A stretch of 64,000 nt of DNA, taken from the NCBI RefSeq assembly GCF_016863095.1, contig NZ_BOOF01000004.1, positions 372,001 through 436,000 of the forward strand, read 5' to 3'. Each line of letters opens with the position of its first letter. Position 1 is the stretch's first letter. Shown here piece by piece: positions 45,101-53,438 of the stretch. Both the position numbers and the translations under genes were made by a program. This DNA is from Microbispora siamensis (lineage in GTDB: Bacteria; Actinomycetota; Actinomycetes; Streptosporangiales; Streptosporangiaceae). The notes under the pieces are model-generated. The model saw only the letters and a list, made by a program, of their open reading frames with translations. It was not told where the DNA came from and ran no database searches.

Positions 45101-47695
45101 CGGCAGGAACCGCTCCTCGGTCAGGTCCGGCCGGTTCATGTAGCCGCGCGTCACGCCCACGCCGCCGACGTACAGCTCGCCCGGCACGCCGACCGGCTGC
45201 AGCCGCCGGTTGGCGTCCAGGACGTACATCCGCATGTTGGGCAGCGGGCGGCCGATCGGGACGACCTCCACGAGCTGGGCGTCCCGCACGGGATAGATGC
45301 ACGTGCCGACCGACGCCTCGGTGGGACCGTACTCGTTGATCAGGCGGCCCGGGCCGAGCATCTCCAGCCACCGGTTGGCCATCGAGCCGGGCAGCGCCTC
45401 ACCCGCCACGACGATCTTCCCGGCGAGCGCGGCGGCCTGCCGGGCGTCGATCTGGTGGCCGAGCACCTCCAGGTGTCCGGGGGTGCACTTGATGAAGCCG
45501 TACGGCCCGCCCGCCACCAGCAGCGCGCCCAGTTCGCCCATGTCGAAGTCCTGCGGCAGCACGGTGACGCGCCGGCCCGCGACGAGCGGCGCCCACAGGT
45601 TGGGCACCACCAGGTCGAACGCGACCGAGCCGAACAGCGGCGCGCCGCCGTCCCCCTGGGACGCCAGGTCCTCGACGGCCCACCAGACGTGGTTCACCAG
45701 CCCGCGGTGGGTGACCTGCACGCCCTTGGGCTTGCCCGTGGACCCCGACGTGAAGATCACATAGGCCAGCCGGTCGATGTCGTACGGCACATCGGCCGGA
45801 TCGGCGGGCCGGCCGTCGAGCACCCCGCTGTCCACGTCCACGACCTCGGGGCCGTCGAACAGGTGCGCGTAGCCCGCTGAGGTCAGGACCAGCGGGGTCG
45901 CGGCGATCGACAGCATGTCGCGGACGCGCTGCGCGGGGAACTTGGGATCCATCGGCAGGTAGGCCGCGCCCGCCTTCCACACGCCCAGCAGGCAGGCGAT
46001 CAGGTCCGGGCTCCGGTCGAGCAGCACGCCCACCGTGTCCTCCGGGCCGATGCCCCGCTCGCGCAGCAGGTGGGCGACCTGGTTGGCGCGGGCGTGCAGC
46101 TCGGCGTACGTGGTCGTGCGGCCCTCGAAGGAGACCGCCACCGCGCCGGAGTCCGCGTGGCGCTCCAGTAGCTCGGGCAGGGCCACGTCCGGGTAGGGCC
46201 GGGCCGAGTCGTTCCAGGCGCCCAGCACCACGTCGCGCTCGGCGTCGGTGAGCAGCTCCAGGTCGGCCAGCGGGGTGTCGGGGGCGGCGGCGATCCGCTC
46301 GGCCAGCGCCCGGTAGTGCCCGGCCATCCGGACGACGGAGTCCGCGTCGAACCGGTCCTTCTGGTAGGTCAGGTAGAGCTCGGGGTCGTCCGTGCCGTTC
46401 AGGTGCACCAGCAGCGCGAGATCGTAGGTGAAGTCGTCGACCTCGTGCTCCCACACCGACGCTTCGAGCCCGGGCCAGCGCCCGCGCTGGTCGCGGAAGA
46501 CGCGCAGCGAGAAGCCGACGGTCGACAGCGAGAAGTTGCGGGCGTCCCGGTCGCTCAGCGCCCCGGCCAGCTCGGAGAACGGCAGGTGGTTGGCGAGCGC
46601 CTCGCCCAGCCTGCGCCGCACCCCGGCCGCCGCCTCCCGGAAGGAGGGGTTGCCCGACAGGTCGGCGCGCAGCGGCAGGGCGTTGACGAAGCAGCCCAGC
46701 ACGGGTTCGAGCTCCACCCGGCGCCGGCCGCCGTCCACCGTGGCGATCGTCAGGTCGCCCTGCCCGGTGTAGCGCGCGAGCAGCATCGAGAAGACGGTGA
46801 GCAGGGCCACGAACGGCGTGGTCCCGGGGCCGCCGGCCTCCCGCAGCGCCCGCAGGACCTCGTCCGGCAGCGTGAACAGGTGGCAGTCGCTCCGGTTGCC
46901 CTCGGTGGCGGCCTGGCCGTCCCGCGCGATGGGAAGCTCCACCGCGCTCGCGCCGTCGAGCCGTTCGCGCCAGTACGCGAGCCGCCGCTCGCGCTGCTCG
47001 CCGGTCAGCTCACGCCGCGACCAGGCCGCGTAGTCGGCGTACTGGAGCGGGGGCGTGCCCACCTCCGGGGGACGGCCCTCGTGGGCGGTCGCGTACACGC
47101 TGGTCAGCTCGTCCACGATGATGCCGACCGACCACCCGTCGCACGCGATGTGGTGGCAGACGAACATCAGCACGTGGTCCTCGTCGGCCAGCCGGACCAG
47201 CGTCGTACGGTGGACCGGCCCGGTCTCCAGGTCGAAGCGTTCGACGGCGGCCCTGCACGTGATCTCGCGGGCCCGCTGCTCCCGCTCGGCCTCCGGCAGG
47301 TCCCGCAGGTCGACGACGTCGAGCGGCGCCGGCCCGGGGTCGAGGACGATCTGCCGGGGCTCGTGCCCGTCGCCCTCGTAGACCGTACGCAGGATCTCGT
47401 GGCGTTCGACCAGGCTGTCCAGGGCGACGGTCAGGGCCCGGGTGTCGAGCGGGCCGGTGAGCCGCAGGCCGATCGTGGCGTTCGGCGCCGGGGCGCCCTC
47501 GGCGAAGCGGGCGCCGAGCCACATCTGGGTCTGCTCGTAGGAGCAGGGGGCGGGTCCCCCGCCGCGCGGAGTGATCACGTTCGCGGCGGCCGCCCTCGCG
47601 GCTCTGGCGGCGAGGAGCCGGCGCAGCGCCTCCTGCCTGCGTGGGGAAAGCGACGCTATTAGAAGCTCGTTGTCAGTCGTCGGCGTTATCGTCAC
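42185..47695 (-). CDS. NRPS C-A-PCP-TE fused to an MFS transporter
   Basis: A 1836-residue single protein. The condensation domain has CHHIACDG (near 183). The adenylation domain has FTSGSTGKPKG (near 651), NEYGPTEAS, YRTGDR, KIRGYRIELDE and NGKVDRKALP (near 988). The carrier is GGHSLLLIR (near 1040). The thioesterase has GHCVG (near 1180), i.e. cysteine in place of the usual serine, with HYF as the late histidine. From about 1390 it becomes a 12-helix MFS exporter (AVPIWAYLKSGSLVQFGLFA). By eye the adenylation code reads D-L-P-K-V-A-E-V, suggesting a polar amino acid, low certainty. The GTG at 47695 has GAGGAGAA upstream. Divergent from the oxygenase operon. Confidence 0.9.
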   Translation of the reverse strand: MTITPTTDNELLIASLSPRRQEALRRLLAARAARAAAANVITPRGGGPAPCSYEQTQMWLGARFAEGAPAPNATIGLRLTGPLDTRALTVALDSLVERHEILRTVYEGDGHEPRQIVLDPGPAPLDVVDLRDLPEAEREQRAREITCRAAVERFDLETGPVHRTTLVRLADEDHVLMFVCHHIACDGWSVGIIVDELTSVYATAHEGRPPEVGTPPLQYADYAAWSRRELTGEQRERRLAYWRERLDGASAVELPIARDGQAATEGNRSDCHLFTLPDEVLRALREAGGPGTTPFVALLTVFSMLLARYTGQGDLTIATVDGGRRRVELEPVLGCFVNALPLRADLSGNPSFREAAAGVRRRLGEALANHLPFSELAGALSDRDARNFSLSTVGFSLRVFRDQRGRWPGLEASVWEHEVDDFTYDLALLVHLNGTDDPELYLTYQKDRFDADSVVRMAGHYRALAERIAAAPDTPLADLELLTDAERDVVLGAWNDSARPYPDVALPELLERHADSGAVAVSFEGRTTTYAELHARANQVAHLLRERGIGPEDTVGVLLDRSPDLIACLLGVWKAGAAYLPMDPKFPAQRVRDMLSIAATPLVLTSAGYAHLFDGPEVVDVDSGVLDGRPADPADVPYDIDRLAYVIFTSGSTGKPKGVQVTHRGLVNHVWWAVEDLASQGDGGAPLFGSVAFDLVVPNLWAPLVAGRRVTVLPQDFDMGELGALLVAGGPYGFIKCTPGHLEVLGHQIDARQAAALAGKIVVAGEALPGSMANRWLEMLGPGRLINEYGPTEASVGTCIYPVRDAQLVEVVPIGRPLPNMRMYVLDANRRLQPVGVPGELYVGGVGVTRGYMNRPDLTEERFLPDPYTPLSGDGGGRMYRTGDRVAWTRDGNVAFLGRFDDQVKIRGYRIELDEVRAAVLDHPGVRDAVVTVHAFTSEDKRLVAYYVPTGPELSELADHCAERLPDYMVPSVFVPLETIPLNANGKVDRKALPDPVVKVGEDLAEPTTETEIVVAGVWREVLGIEAVSIDSDFNALGGHSLLLIRMVAKLRQALPADGYQVTVLDAIANRTVRELAALIDAARQAPEEAEDGPRGLLVELTRPVKAPTLSLVCIPYGGASAMVYQPLADALPDGHSLFAVALPGHELGVEESTIGFHEAAQRVCDEVLDRVRGPVALYGHCVGSALTAEIARRLEAAGRRVEAVYMGGSFPFATPTKGLNGLLGRIFRSKALDNANAHANWLRAMGADLQDLDPEQVDHIIRTMRVDARAGEDYFSELVERQSPQLRAPVISIVGDRDALTDFYQERYRDWHCVSETTALVVMAEAGHYFLRYRTEELAAIVTSTHAAVESPGEWRPRPPDDPATWWRQALSTDRRADVSGPQPSLGRFFTVATGQIVSMIGAVMTEFAVPIWAYLKSGSLVQFGLFAIIGLVPGLVLAPLIGALVDRYDRKRAMLAADGMSLAVQAALLALMAGDVLSMPVLYGLLVVLSISVTLQRVAWQSAGPQLAPKHYLHHVGGVVQLGNAVAQLMVPLFSVAVLALIGIEGILTANVVCYAIAFAVTLLVRFPATMAWRRRETVSAEIRNGFRYLLRRRGLRAMAFTMFIVNFFLFTGFIMISPLVLSVGELADTGRVALLAGIGAVCGGLIITLWGGPRDRRMFGMLSAAGVLGIFCAIAGLRPSLVLITVGAFGMSLMMTISDGIWLTIIHSKVPQRYHARVIAINRMLALSTQPVGLAVQAWLVGLVFEPLMRPDGPLAGTVGRVIGVGGGRGIGLLYVVCGLAIALTITLALRHPALARFDQETPDAEPDDLVGLEALRSRQEASVPAQRVPSEL

Positions 47696-47842
47696 CGAGC
47701 GTTCTCCTCTCTGCGCAAACAATGCGCAGGACCAGCTGACCACGCAGAAAAGTGGTTGAACCAGAAAACGCTTGATCGTTGATTCCGCAGGACCTCGCCG
47801 CGTATCTCGCCGCCTATCTCGCCGTGTTCGAGCCGAGATGCA

Positions 47843-47856
47843 TGGGAGCGCTCCCA
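47843..47856. promoter_or_regulatory. Perfect CelR/CebR-type operator TGGGAGCGCTCCCA
   Basis: This 14-bp palindrome equals the site bound by the cellulose-utilisation repressors CelR/CebR in actinomycetes, which release DNA on binding cellobiose. It lies 148 bases before the NRPS start codon, just downstream of the candidate -10. CebR is known to control thaxtomin synthesis in Streptomyces scabies, so a role in secondary metabolism has precedent. No celR gene is in this window. Confidence 0.75.
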
Positions 47857-48057
47857 CGAAAGTGATTATTTTACGATACGGGACGCACGCTGGGTGACGC
47901 AAGCCTCACTTTGACCTGCGGTCGAGCGCGAAGAGTATGGGGAAATCGACCTTCCGTCATCGCCTGGGGGTGGCGAAACATGAGTGGTCGTCGGCATTGC
48001 CGGCGGACACAGGCGTATGTCGGATAATTTGACTGGCGACGTCGGGATAAACCGGAT

Positions 48058-48069
48058 GAAACATGTTTC
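48058..48069. promoter_or_regulatory. Palindrome GAAACATGTTTC before the oxygenase operon
   Basis: Perfect 12-bp palindrome at the expected -10/+1 region of a TTGACT promoter (48029-48034), 146 bases before the oxygenase ATG. Candidate operator; regulator unknown. Confidence 0.45.
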
Positions 48070-48214
48070 TTGCGCGTGACCCGATTCGGGTTCTATGTTG
48101 GCCGCCGGAATCTCTTTCCGCAGGGGCGCCGCCTATTCGAGGGCCCGCCTGCCTCCTTGATTCGACTTTTCCCCGTGCTCGGCCGCGGCCGGATCCCGCG
48201 CAGAAGGAGGACGC

Positions 48215-49141
48215 ATGGACGACTTCTGGAAGCCCCTGGAAATAACCCCGGACGGCTCCGCCGCCACACCCGGCGGACTGGTGGAACGGCTGCGCGAAAC
48301 GAACGTGGGCGACCTGCTGGTCCGCGAGAAGGCGCTCGTCTTCCGGGGGTTCGGCGTCACACCCGAGACCCTCGATCCCGTCATGGACATGCTGCTGCCC
48401 AACCGGCTGGCGTACGTGCACGGCAACTCGCCCCGCACCAAGGTGGGCGGCAACGTCTACACCTCGACCGAGTACCCGCCCGAGTACACGATCTCCATGC
48501 ACAACGAGTTGTCGTACTCCGCCACCTGGCCCTCGCGGCTGCTGTTCTACTGCGAGAAGGCGGCCGAGAGCGGCGGCGCCACCCCCGTCGTGGACGGCGT
48601 GCGCTGGCTGGAGTCGCTCGACGACGAGGTCAGGGAGGCCTTCGCCAAGGGCGTGCGCTACACGCAGAACCTGCACGCCGGCCGGGGGCTCGGCAAGAGC
48701 TGGCAGGAGACGTTCGAAACCGAGGACCGCGACGAGGTGGCCGGGTTCCTCGACCGCATCGGCGCGGACTGGCAGTGGCGGCCCGACGGCGGCGTACGGA
48801 TCTCCCAGGTCAGGCCCGCCACCACCCGGCACCCCGTGACCGGCGCCGAGGTGTGGTTCAACCAGGCCGACCAGTGGCACCCCGCGTCGCTGGGCGACGA
48901 GGCCGCCGCCATGCTGGCCGAACTCATGCCGCCGGAGGAGCTGCCGCAGTCGGTGACGTTCCCGGACGGCGCCCCGATCCCCGGCGAGTACGTGATCCAG
49001 GTGCGCGACCGGGGCCTGGACAACGCGGTGGACGTCGACTGGCGGGAGGGCGACCTGCTGTTGATCGACAACGTGCTGGTCGGGCACGGCCGCAGGCCCT
49101 TCACCGGCTCCCGCCGCATCCTCGTCGCCATGTCCGACTGA
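48215..49141 (+). CDS. TauD/SyrP-like Fe(II)/2-oxoglutarate oxygenase
   Basis: A 308-residue TauD/TfdA-family oxygenase most like SyrP-type enzymes, which hydroxylate amino acids tethered to NRPS carriers. The iron ligands appear as HNE in ISMHNELSYSATWPS (an HxE facial triad, as in clavaminate-synthase-like enzymes) and the distal histidine in LVGHGRRPF, with arginine for 2-oxoglutarate shortly after. A perfect AAGGAGG precedes the ATG. It leads the operon opposite the NRPS gene, so the likely substrate is the NRPS-bound aminoacyl group. Confidence 0.88.
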   Translation: MDDFWKPLEITPDGSAATPGGLVERLRETNVGDLLVREKALVFRGFGVTPETLDPVMDMLLPNRLAYVHGNSPRTKVGGNVYTSTEYPPEYTISMHNELSYSATWPSRLLFYCEKAAESGGATPVVDGVRWLESLDDEVREAFAKGVRYTQNLHAGRGLGKSWQETFETEDRDEVAGFLDRIGADWQWRPDGGVRISQVRPATTRHPVTGAEVWFNQADQWHPASLGDEAAAMLAELMPPEELPQSVTFPDGAPIPGEYVIQVRDRGLDNAVDVDWREGDLLLIDNVLVGHGRRPFTGSRRILVAMSD

Positions 49142-49165
49142 CCGCGCTCTCGGAAGGGAAACGCC

Positions 49166-51268
49166 GTGAACAAGATCGGGCTCGGGGTCGCCGCGACCTT
49201 CACCGCCGAGCCGCTCGGGGACGCCCTGCGGTTCTGGCTCGCGGAACTGGACATCGAGGGAGACGCCGAGAAGGACGTCGCCTTCGCTCCGTACGGCCAG
49301 GTCTTCCCCTCGCTCCTCGATCCGGGCAGCGTGCTCGGCCGGGCCGAGGCCGCCGTCGTGCTGGTCCGGGCCGAGGACCTGGTTGCCGAGGACCTGGTTG
49401 CCGGGGATTCGGCCGCCGGGCGGGACGGGCTCGGCGAGGTGGAGGCCGTGGCCACCGACCTCGCCGCCGCGCTGCGTACCTCGGCCCGCGCGTCCGGCAG
49501 GCCCCACGTGCTCGTCGTCTGTCCTCCCTCGCCCGAGCACGGCTCGCCCGAGGCCCACGGGCGTCTCACGTCCCGGCTGGTCCAGGCGTTCGAGGGCGAC
49601 CGGGCGGTCTGCGTGCTCGCCTCCGCCGAGCCGTACGAGCCGGCGCCGGAGGCCGTCCACGACGCCTTCGCCGACCGGACCGGCAACGTGCCCTACACCG
49701 ACCGCTACTTCGCCGCGCTGGCCACCGCGGTCACCCGCCGCCTGCACGCCATGACCACCCCGCGTCCCAAGGTCGTCGCCGTGGACTGCGACGGCACGCT
49801 CTGGGACGGCGTGGTCGGCGAGGACGGCCCCGACGGCGTGGTCATCGGCCCCGAGCGGATGGAGGTCTGGCGGGAGCTGGCCCGCCAGGTCGCCGCGGGC
49901 AGGCTGCTGTGCCTGTGCAGCAAGAACGAGGAGAAGGACGTCCGCGAGGTGTTCGCGCGGCATCCGGAGCTGCCGGTCGGCCTGGACGACGTCGCCGCGA
50001 TGCGCGTCGGGTGGGAGGCCAAGTCGCAGGCGCTGCGCGCGCTCGCCGCCGAGCTCGACCTCGGGCTCGACTCCTTCGTCTTCCTCGACGACAGCCCGGT
50101 CGAGTGCGCCGAGGTCCGGGCCGGCTGCCCCGAGGTGCTGACCCTCCGGCTCCCGGCTGGCGCCGCGGAGGCGGCCGCCTTCCTGCGGCACTGCTGGCCC
50201 CTCGACCTGGCCGCGGTCACCGAGGCCGACCGCGAGCGCACCCGGCGCTACCAGGAGGAACGGCGGCGCGAGCACGCCAGGGGCGAGATGTCCCTGGCCG
50301 ACTTCTTCGCCACGCTCGATCTGCGGGTGACCATCACTCCGGCCGGTGCCGAGCACGAGGCCCGGGCCGCTCAGCTCGCCGAGCGGACCAACCAGTTCAA
50401 CCTCTCCGGGGCGCGCCGCCTGGACGGCGACGAGAAGTTCGTCGTGGACGTCCGGGACCGCTTCGGGGACTACGGCGTCGTCGGCCTCACCGACGTACGG
50501 ACGGAGGGGGACACGCTGCGCGCCGGCGCGTTCCTGCTGAGCTGCCGGGCGCTCGGGCGCGGGGTGGAGCACCGCATGCTCGCGCACCTGGGGGCGCTCG
50601 CGCGGGAGCGCGGACTGGCCCGGGTCGCCCTGGCCTTCCGGGCGACCGAGCGCAACCGACCGGCCAGGGACTTCCTCGCCGCCCTGCCCGCCACGGTGGA
50701 GCCGTACGGCGAGGAGGCGGCCTGGTACGTCCTCGACGCGGGCGACGCGGCGGCCGTCGTCCACGCGCCGGGCCCTGCTGAGGAGAGGGCAGCGGGGCCC
50801 GCCCGGACCACACAGGCCACCGAACCGGCGGCCGCTCCCGCGGGCTGGGCGGCCGTCGAACGGATCGCGACCCGGCTGACCGGCGCCGACGCGATCCTCG
50901 ACGCCATGCGGGCCGCCCGCCCCGTGGCGGAGGTGGCCGGAGCGAGCCCTGTCGAGGCGACCGTCATGCGGATGTGGGCCGAGCTGCTCGACGCGGCGCC
51001 GGCCTCGGTGAGCGACGGCTTCTTCCAATTGGGCGGCCACTCGCTGCGGCTGGTGCAGTTCATGGCGCGGGTGCGTGCGGAGTTCGGCGTCGAGCTGCCC
51101 TTCGACACGCTCTACACCACCTCGTTCACCGTCGCCGAGGTCGCCAAGGCGATCGAGGAGCGGCAGCTCGCCGACACCGACGAGGAGGAGCTGGCCGGGC
51201 TGCTCGACGAGCTCGCGGGCCTGTCGGACGAGGAGATCGACGCGCTGCTCGACTCCGGGAACGGCTGA
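49166..51268 (+). CDS. FkbH-like HAD enzyme with C-terminal carrier domain
   Basis: A 700-residue protein. After an N-terminal SGNH-like region comes the FkbH HAD domain with VAVDCDGTLWDGVVGEDG (near 208) and LCSKNEEKDVREVF. A GNAT-like part follows (ERTNQFNLSGARR, GVEHRMLAHLGALARERG). A peptidyl/acyl carrier with GGHSLRLVQF (serine near 625) and a very acidic tail complete it. FkbH enzymes take 1,3-bisphosphoglycerate and load a glyceryl group on a carrier. Having the carrier in cis makes this a self-loading C3-starter enzyme. GTG start, 24 bases after the oxygenase stop. Confidence 0.9.
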   Translation: MNKIGLGVAATFTAEPLGDALRFWLAELDIEGDAEKDVAFAPYGQVFPSLLDPGSVLGRAEAAVVLVRAEDLVAEDLVAGDSAAGRDGLGEVEAVATDLAAALRTSARASGRPHVLVVCPPSPEHGSPEAHGRLTSRLVQAFEGDRAVCVLASAEPYEPAPEAVHDAFADRTGNVPYTDRYFAALATAVTRRLHAMTTPRPKVVAVDCDGTLWDGVVGEDGPDGVVIGPERMEVWRELARQVAAGRLLCLCSKNEEKDVREVFARHPELPVGLDDVAAMRVGWEAKSQALRALAAELDLGLDSFVFLDDSPVECAEVRAGCPEVLTLRLPAGAAEAAAFLRHCWPLDLAAVTEADRERTRRYQEERRREHARGEMSLADFFATLDLRVTITPAGAEHEARAAQLAERTNQFNLSGARRLDGDEKFVVDVRDRFGDYGVVGLTDVRTEGDTLRAGAFLLSCRALGRGVEHRMLAHLGALARERGLARVALAFRATERNRPARDFLAALPATVEPYGEEAAWYVLDAGDAAAVVHAPGPAEERAAGPARTTQATEPAAAPAGWAAVERIATRLTGADAILDAMRAARPVAEVAGASPVEATVMRMWAELLDAAPASVSDGFFQLGGHSLRLVQFMARVRAEFGVELPFDTLYTTSFTVAEVAKAIEERQLADTDEEELAGLLDELAGLSDEEIDALLDSGNG

Positions 51269-51273
51269 TCCGC

Positions 51274-52557
51274 ATGGCCACGATGCTGCTGAGCACCCAC
51301 GGCACCAACGGCGACGTGCTCCCGTTCGTACGGATCGGGCGCGAGCTGGCGGAGCGCGGCCACGACGTCATCGTGATGACGCACTCCTGGTTCGCCGACC
51401 GGATCGAGGCCGCGGGTCTCCGGCACCTGCCGATCGACACGGCGGAGGGCTACGACCGGCACCTGGACGACGCCAGGCGCTACATGCTCGATCCCCTGAA
51501 AGACCCCGACGGCGTGCTCGCGCTCTACCGGCGCAACGGCCTGTTCGAGCTGCTCGCCGACGAGGTCCGCATGATCGAGGCGCACTACCGGCCGGGGGAG
51601 ACGGTGGTGGTCGCCCGGCACACCTCGGGCATCGCCGCGCTGATGGCCGCCGAACTGCGCGGGGTCCCGGTGGCGCTGGTGTCCGTCACGCCCCACCAGT
51701 ACGTCTCGCTGCCGGTGCTCGGGAACCTCTTCCGGCGCGTGCTCGGGCAGGGGTACGACGAGGTCTTCCGGGCGTTCGGCCTGCGCCCGGTCCGCGACTG
51801 GGCCGCCTATCTGACGAGCGTCAAGACCCAGCTCGCGCTGTGGCCGGAATGGTTCGACGCGGCGGGCCAGCCGGCGCCGGAGCACGTCGTCCGCTGCGGG
51901 TTCGTGCTCGGGGACACGGCGGAGGGGCCGGTCCCCGACTGGGCCGAGCCGCCCGTGCTGATCACCGGTGGCACCGGGCAGGTGCTGCACGATCGGTTCT
52001 ACGACGTGGCGGCCCGGGCGTGCCGGCGCATCGGGAGGAAGGCCCTGCTGGTGAACCGGCACCCGTCGTTCCTTCCCGAGTCGCTGCCCGACGGGGTGGA
52101 GTGGGTGCCTTCGGCGCCGTTCGCCTCGGTCATGCCCCATGTCGCCGCGGTCGTCCATCACGGCGGGATCGGCACGCTCGCCAGGGCGCTGTCGTCGGCT
52201 ACCCCGCAGGTGCTGCTCGCGCACGGCGTCGACCGTCCGGACAACGCCGAGCGGCTGGACCGCGCGGGTGTCGCGGAGTGGCTGCCGGTGTCGCGCTGGG
52301 ACGAGGACCGGGCGGCCGCCCTGCTGGTCCGGGCCCTGGACTCCGCGGCCGGCGGCGGATATCGGGAGCGGATCGCGGCGCTCGCGGCCGACGCCGCGTC
52401 GGGGAACGCCGTGCGCGTCGTGGCCGAGCACGCCGAGGCGCTGATCGGCACCGACGCGGTCATGACGCGGCCGGATCCGCGCGAGCGGCTTGCGCGTCTC
52501 ACCCCGGAGCAGCGCACCCGCCTGGCCGCCATGGCGCGCGCCCGCCGGGGCGTGTGA
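51274..52557 (+). CDS. Glycosyltransferase (GT1/MGT type)
   Basis: A 427-residue UDP/dTDP-sugar-dependent glycosyltransferase of the GT-B fold. It has an N-terminal acceptor domain (STHGTNGDVLPFVRIGREL), and in the C-terminal domain ITGGTGQVLHDRF, VPSAPFASVMPHVAAVVHHG and GIGTLARALSSATPQVLL, which bind the nucleotide sugar. The last 30 residues (RLARLTPEQRTRLAAMARAR) form an extra helix resembling NRPS docking or linker sequences. Begins five bases after fkbH-like gene's stop. Its presence suggests a glycosylated product or a self-protective glycosylation. Confidence 0.9.
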   Translation: MATMLLSTHGTNGDVLPFVRIGRELAERGHDVIVMTHSWFADRIEAAGLRHLPIDTAEGYDRHLDDARRYMLDPLKDPDGVLALYRRNGLFELLADEVRMIEAHYRPGETVVVARHTSGIAALMAAELRGVPVALVSVTPHQYVSLPVLGNLFRRVLGQGYDEVFRAFGLRPVRDWAAYLTSVKTQLALWPEWFDAAGQPAPEHVVRCGFVLGDTAEGPVPDWAEPPVLITGGTGQVLHDRFYDVAARACRRIGRKALLVNRHPSFLPESLPDGVEWVPSAPFASVMPHVAAVVHHGGIGTLARALSSATPQVLLAHGVDRPDNAERLDRAGVAEWLPVSRWDEDRAAALLVRALDSAAGGGYRERIAALAADAASGNAVRVVAEHAEALIGTDAVMTRPDPRERLARLTPEQRTRLAAMARARRGV

Positions 52558-52607
52558 AGGAGGGACTCCCGGGTACGCCGAGTTGCCGTACCGACGGAGG
52601 GGGACCC

Positions 52608-53432
52608 ATGGGCGGCACGGTGGCGCCGATCTCGCGCTTCGACTACGACAAGGTGGCGATCGTCACCGGGGGCGACTCGGGGATCGGGCGGGCGACCGCG
52701 GTGACGCTCGCCGCCCAGGGCTTCGACGTCGGCGTCACCTATCACCGGGACGAGAAGGGCGCGCGGGAGACCGCGGAGCAGGTAGAGGTGCGGGGGCGCC
52801 GGGCCGCGGTGCGGCGGCACGACCTGACCGACCCGGTGGCCGCGGCGGAGGTGATCGACGAGCTCGCCGACGAGCTGGGCGGCCTCGGCGTGCTGGTGAA
52901 CAACGCCGGCACCGGCACGGCCGAGCCGCTGCTGGAGATCGACTACGACCGGTGGCGGTCGGTCCTCGCGGTCGACCTCGACGGGCCGTTCCTGTGCTCG
53001 CAGCGGGCCGCCCGCCGGATGATCGAACGCGGTGCAGGCGGCCGGATCGTCAACGTGACCAGCGTCCACGAGGAGTACCCCCGTCTCGGCGCCGGGCCCT
53101 ACTGCGCAGCCAAGGGCGGCCTGCGGATGCTGAGCCGCACGCTCGCGATGGAGCTGGCCAGGCACGGCATCACGGTCAACACCGTGGCCCCCGGGGAGAT
53201 CGCGACTCCCATGACCGGGCAGGAGGACCAGCCGCCCCGGCCCGACACCCGGCCCGGCTACCCGCTCGGCCGTCCGGGCGACGCCCGCGAGGTCGCCGCC
53301 GTCATCGCCTTCCTGGCCGGGCCGACCGCGTCGTACGTCACCGGCGCGTCGCTGTTCGTGGACGGCGGGCTCGGCCTGATGGGCCCGCAGGCCGCCGGCG
53401 ACATCGACAAGGACATCTGGGCGAGCGCCTGA
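52608..53432 (+). CDS. Short-chain dehydrogenase/reductase
   Basis: A 274-residue classical SDR. Cofactor motif VTGGDSGIGRATA, VNNAGTGTAEPL, catalytic Ser in VTSVHEEYP, and YCAAKGG with the Tyr-Lys pair; the C-terminal YVTGASLFVDGGLGLMGP is typical of glucose-1-dehydrogenase-like members. ATG with GGAGG upstream, 50 bases after the glycosyltransferase and same strand, so it may belong to the cluster, for instance oxidising or reducing the glyceryl-derived alcohol. Equally it could be the housekeeping end of the locus. Confidence 0.9.
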   Translation: MGGTVAPISRFDYDKVAIVTGGDSGIGRATAVTLAAQGFDVGVTYHRDEKGARETAEQVEVRGRRAAVRRHDLTDPVAAAEVIDELADELGGLGVLVNNAGTGTAEPLLEIDYDRWRSVLAVDLDGPFLCSQRAARRMIERGAGGRIVNVTSVHEEYPRLGAGPYCAAKGGLRMLSRTLAMELARHGITVNTVAPGEIATPMTGQEDQPPRPDTRPGYPLGRPGDAREVAAVIAFLAGPTASYVTGASLFVDGGLGLMGPQAAGDIDKDIWASA

Positions 53433-53438
53433 CGCCCG

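Larger units (their letters stand above)
47696..48214. promoter_or_regulatory. 519-base divergent control region of the biosynthetic cluster
   Basis: No gene is supported here. It holds an AT-richer stretch around 47860-47880 reading TATCGT/TAAAAT toward the NRPS gene, with TTGCGT 18 bases before TATCGT as a possible -35. It also holds the CelR-type palindrome, TTGACT at 48029 toward the oxygenase gene, and a GAAACATGTTTC palindrome. The long untranslated leaders on both sides leave room for further control. Confidence 0.6.

Noticed and set aside
46316-47662. 448-codon plus-strand frame opposite the NRPS condensation domain
   Set aside because: Low-complexity GC shadow with no domain; the opposite strand carries clear NRPS motifs.
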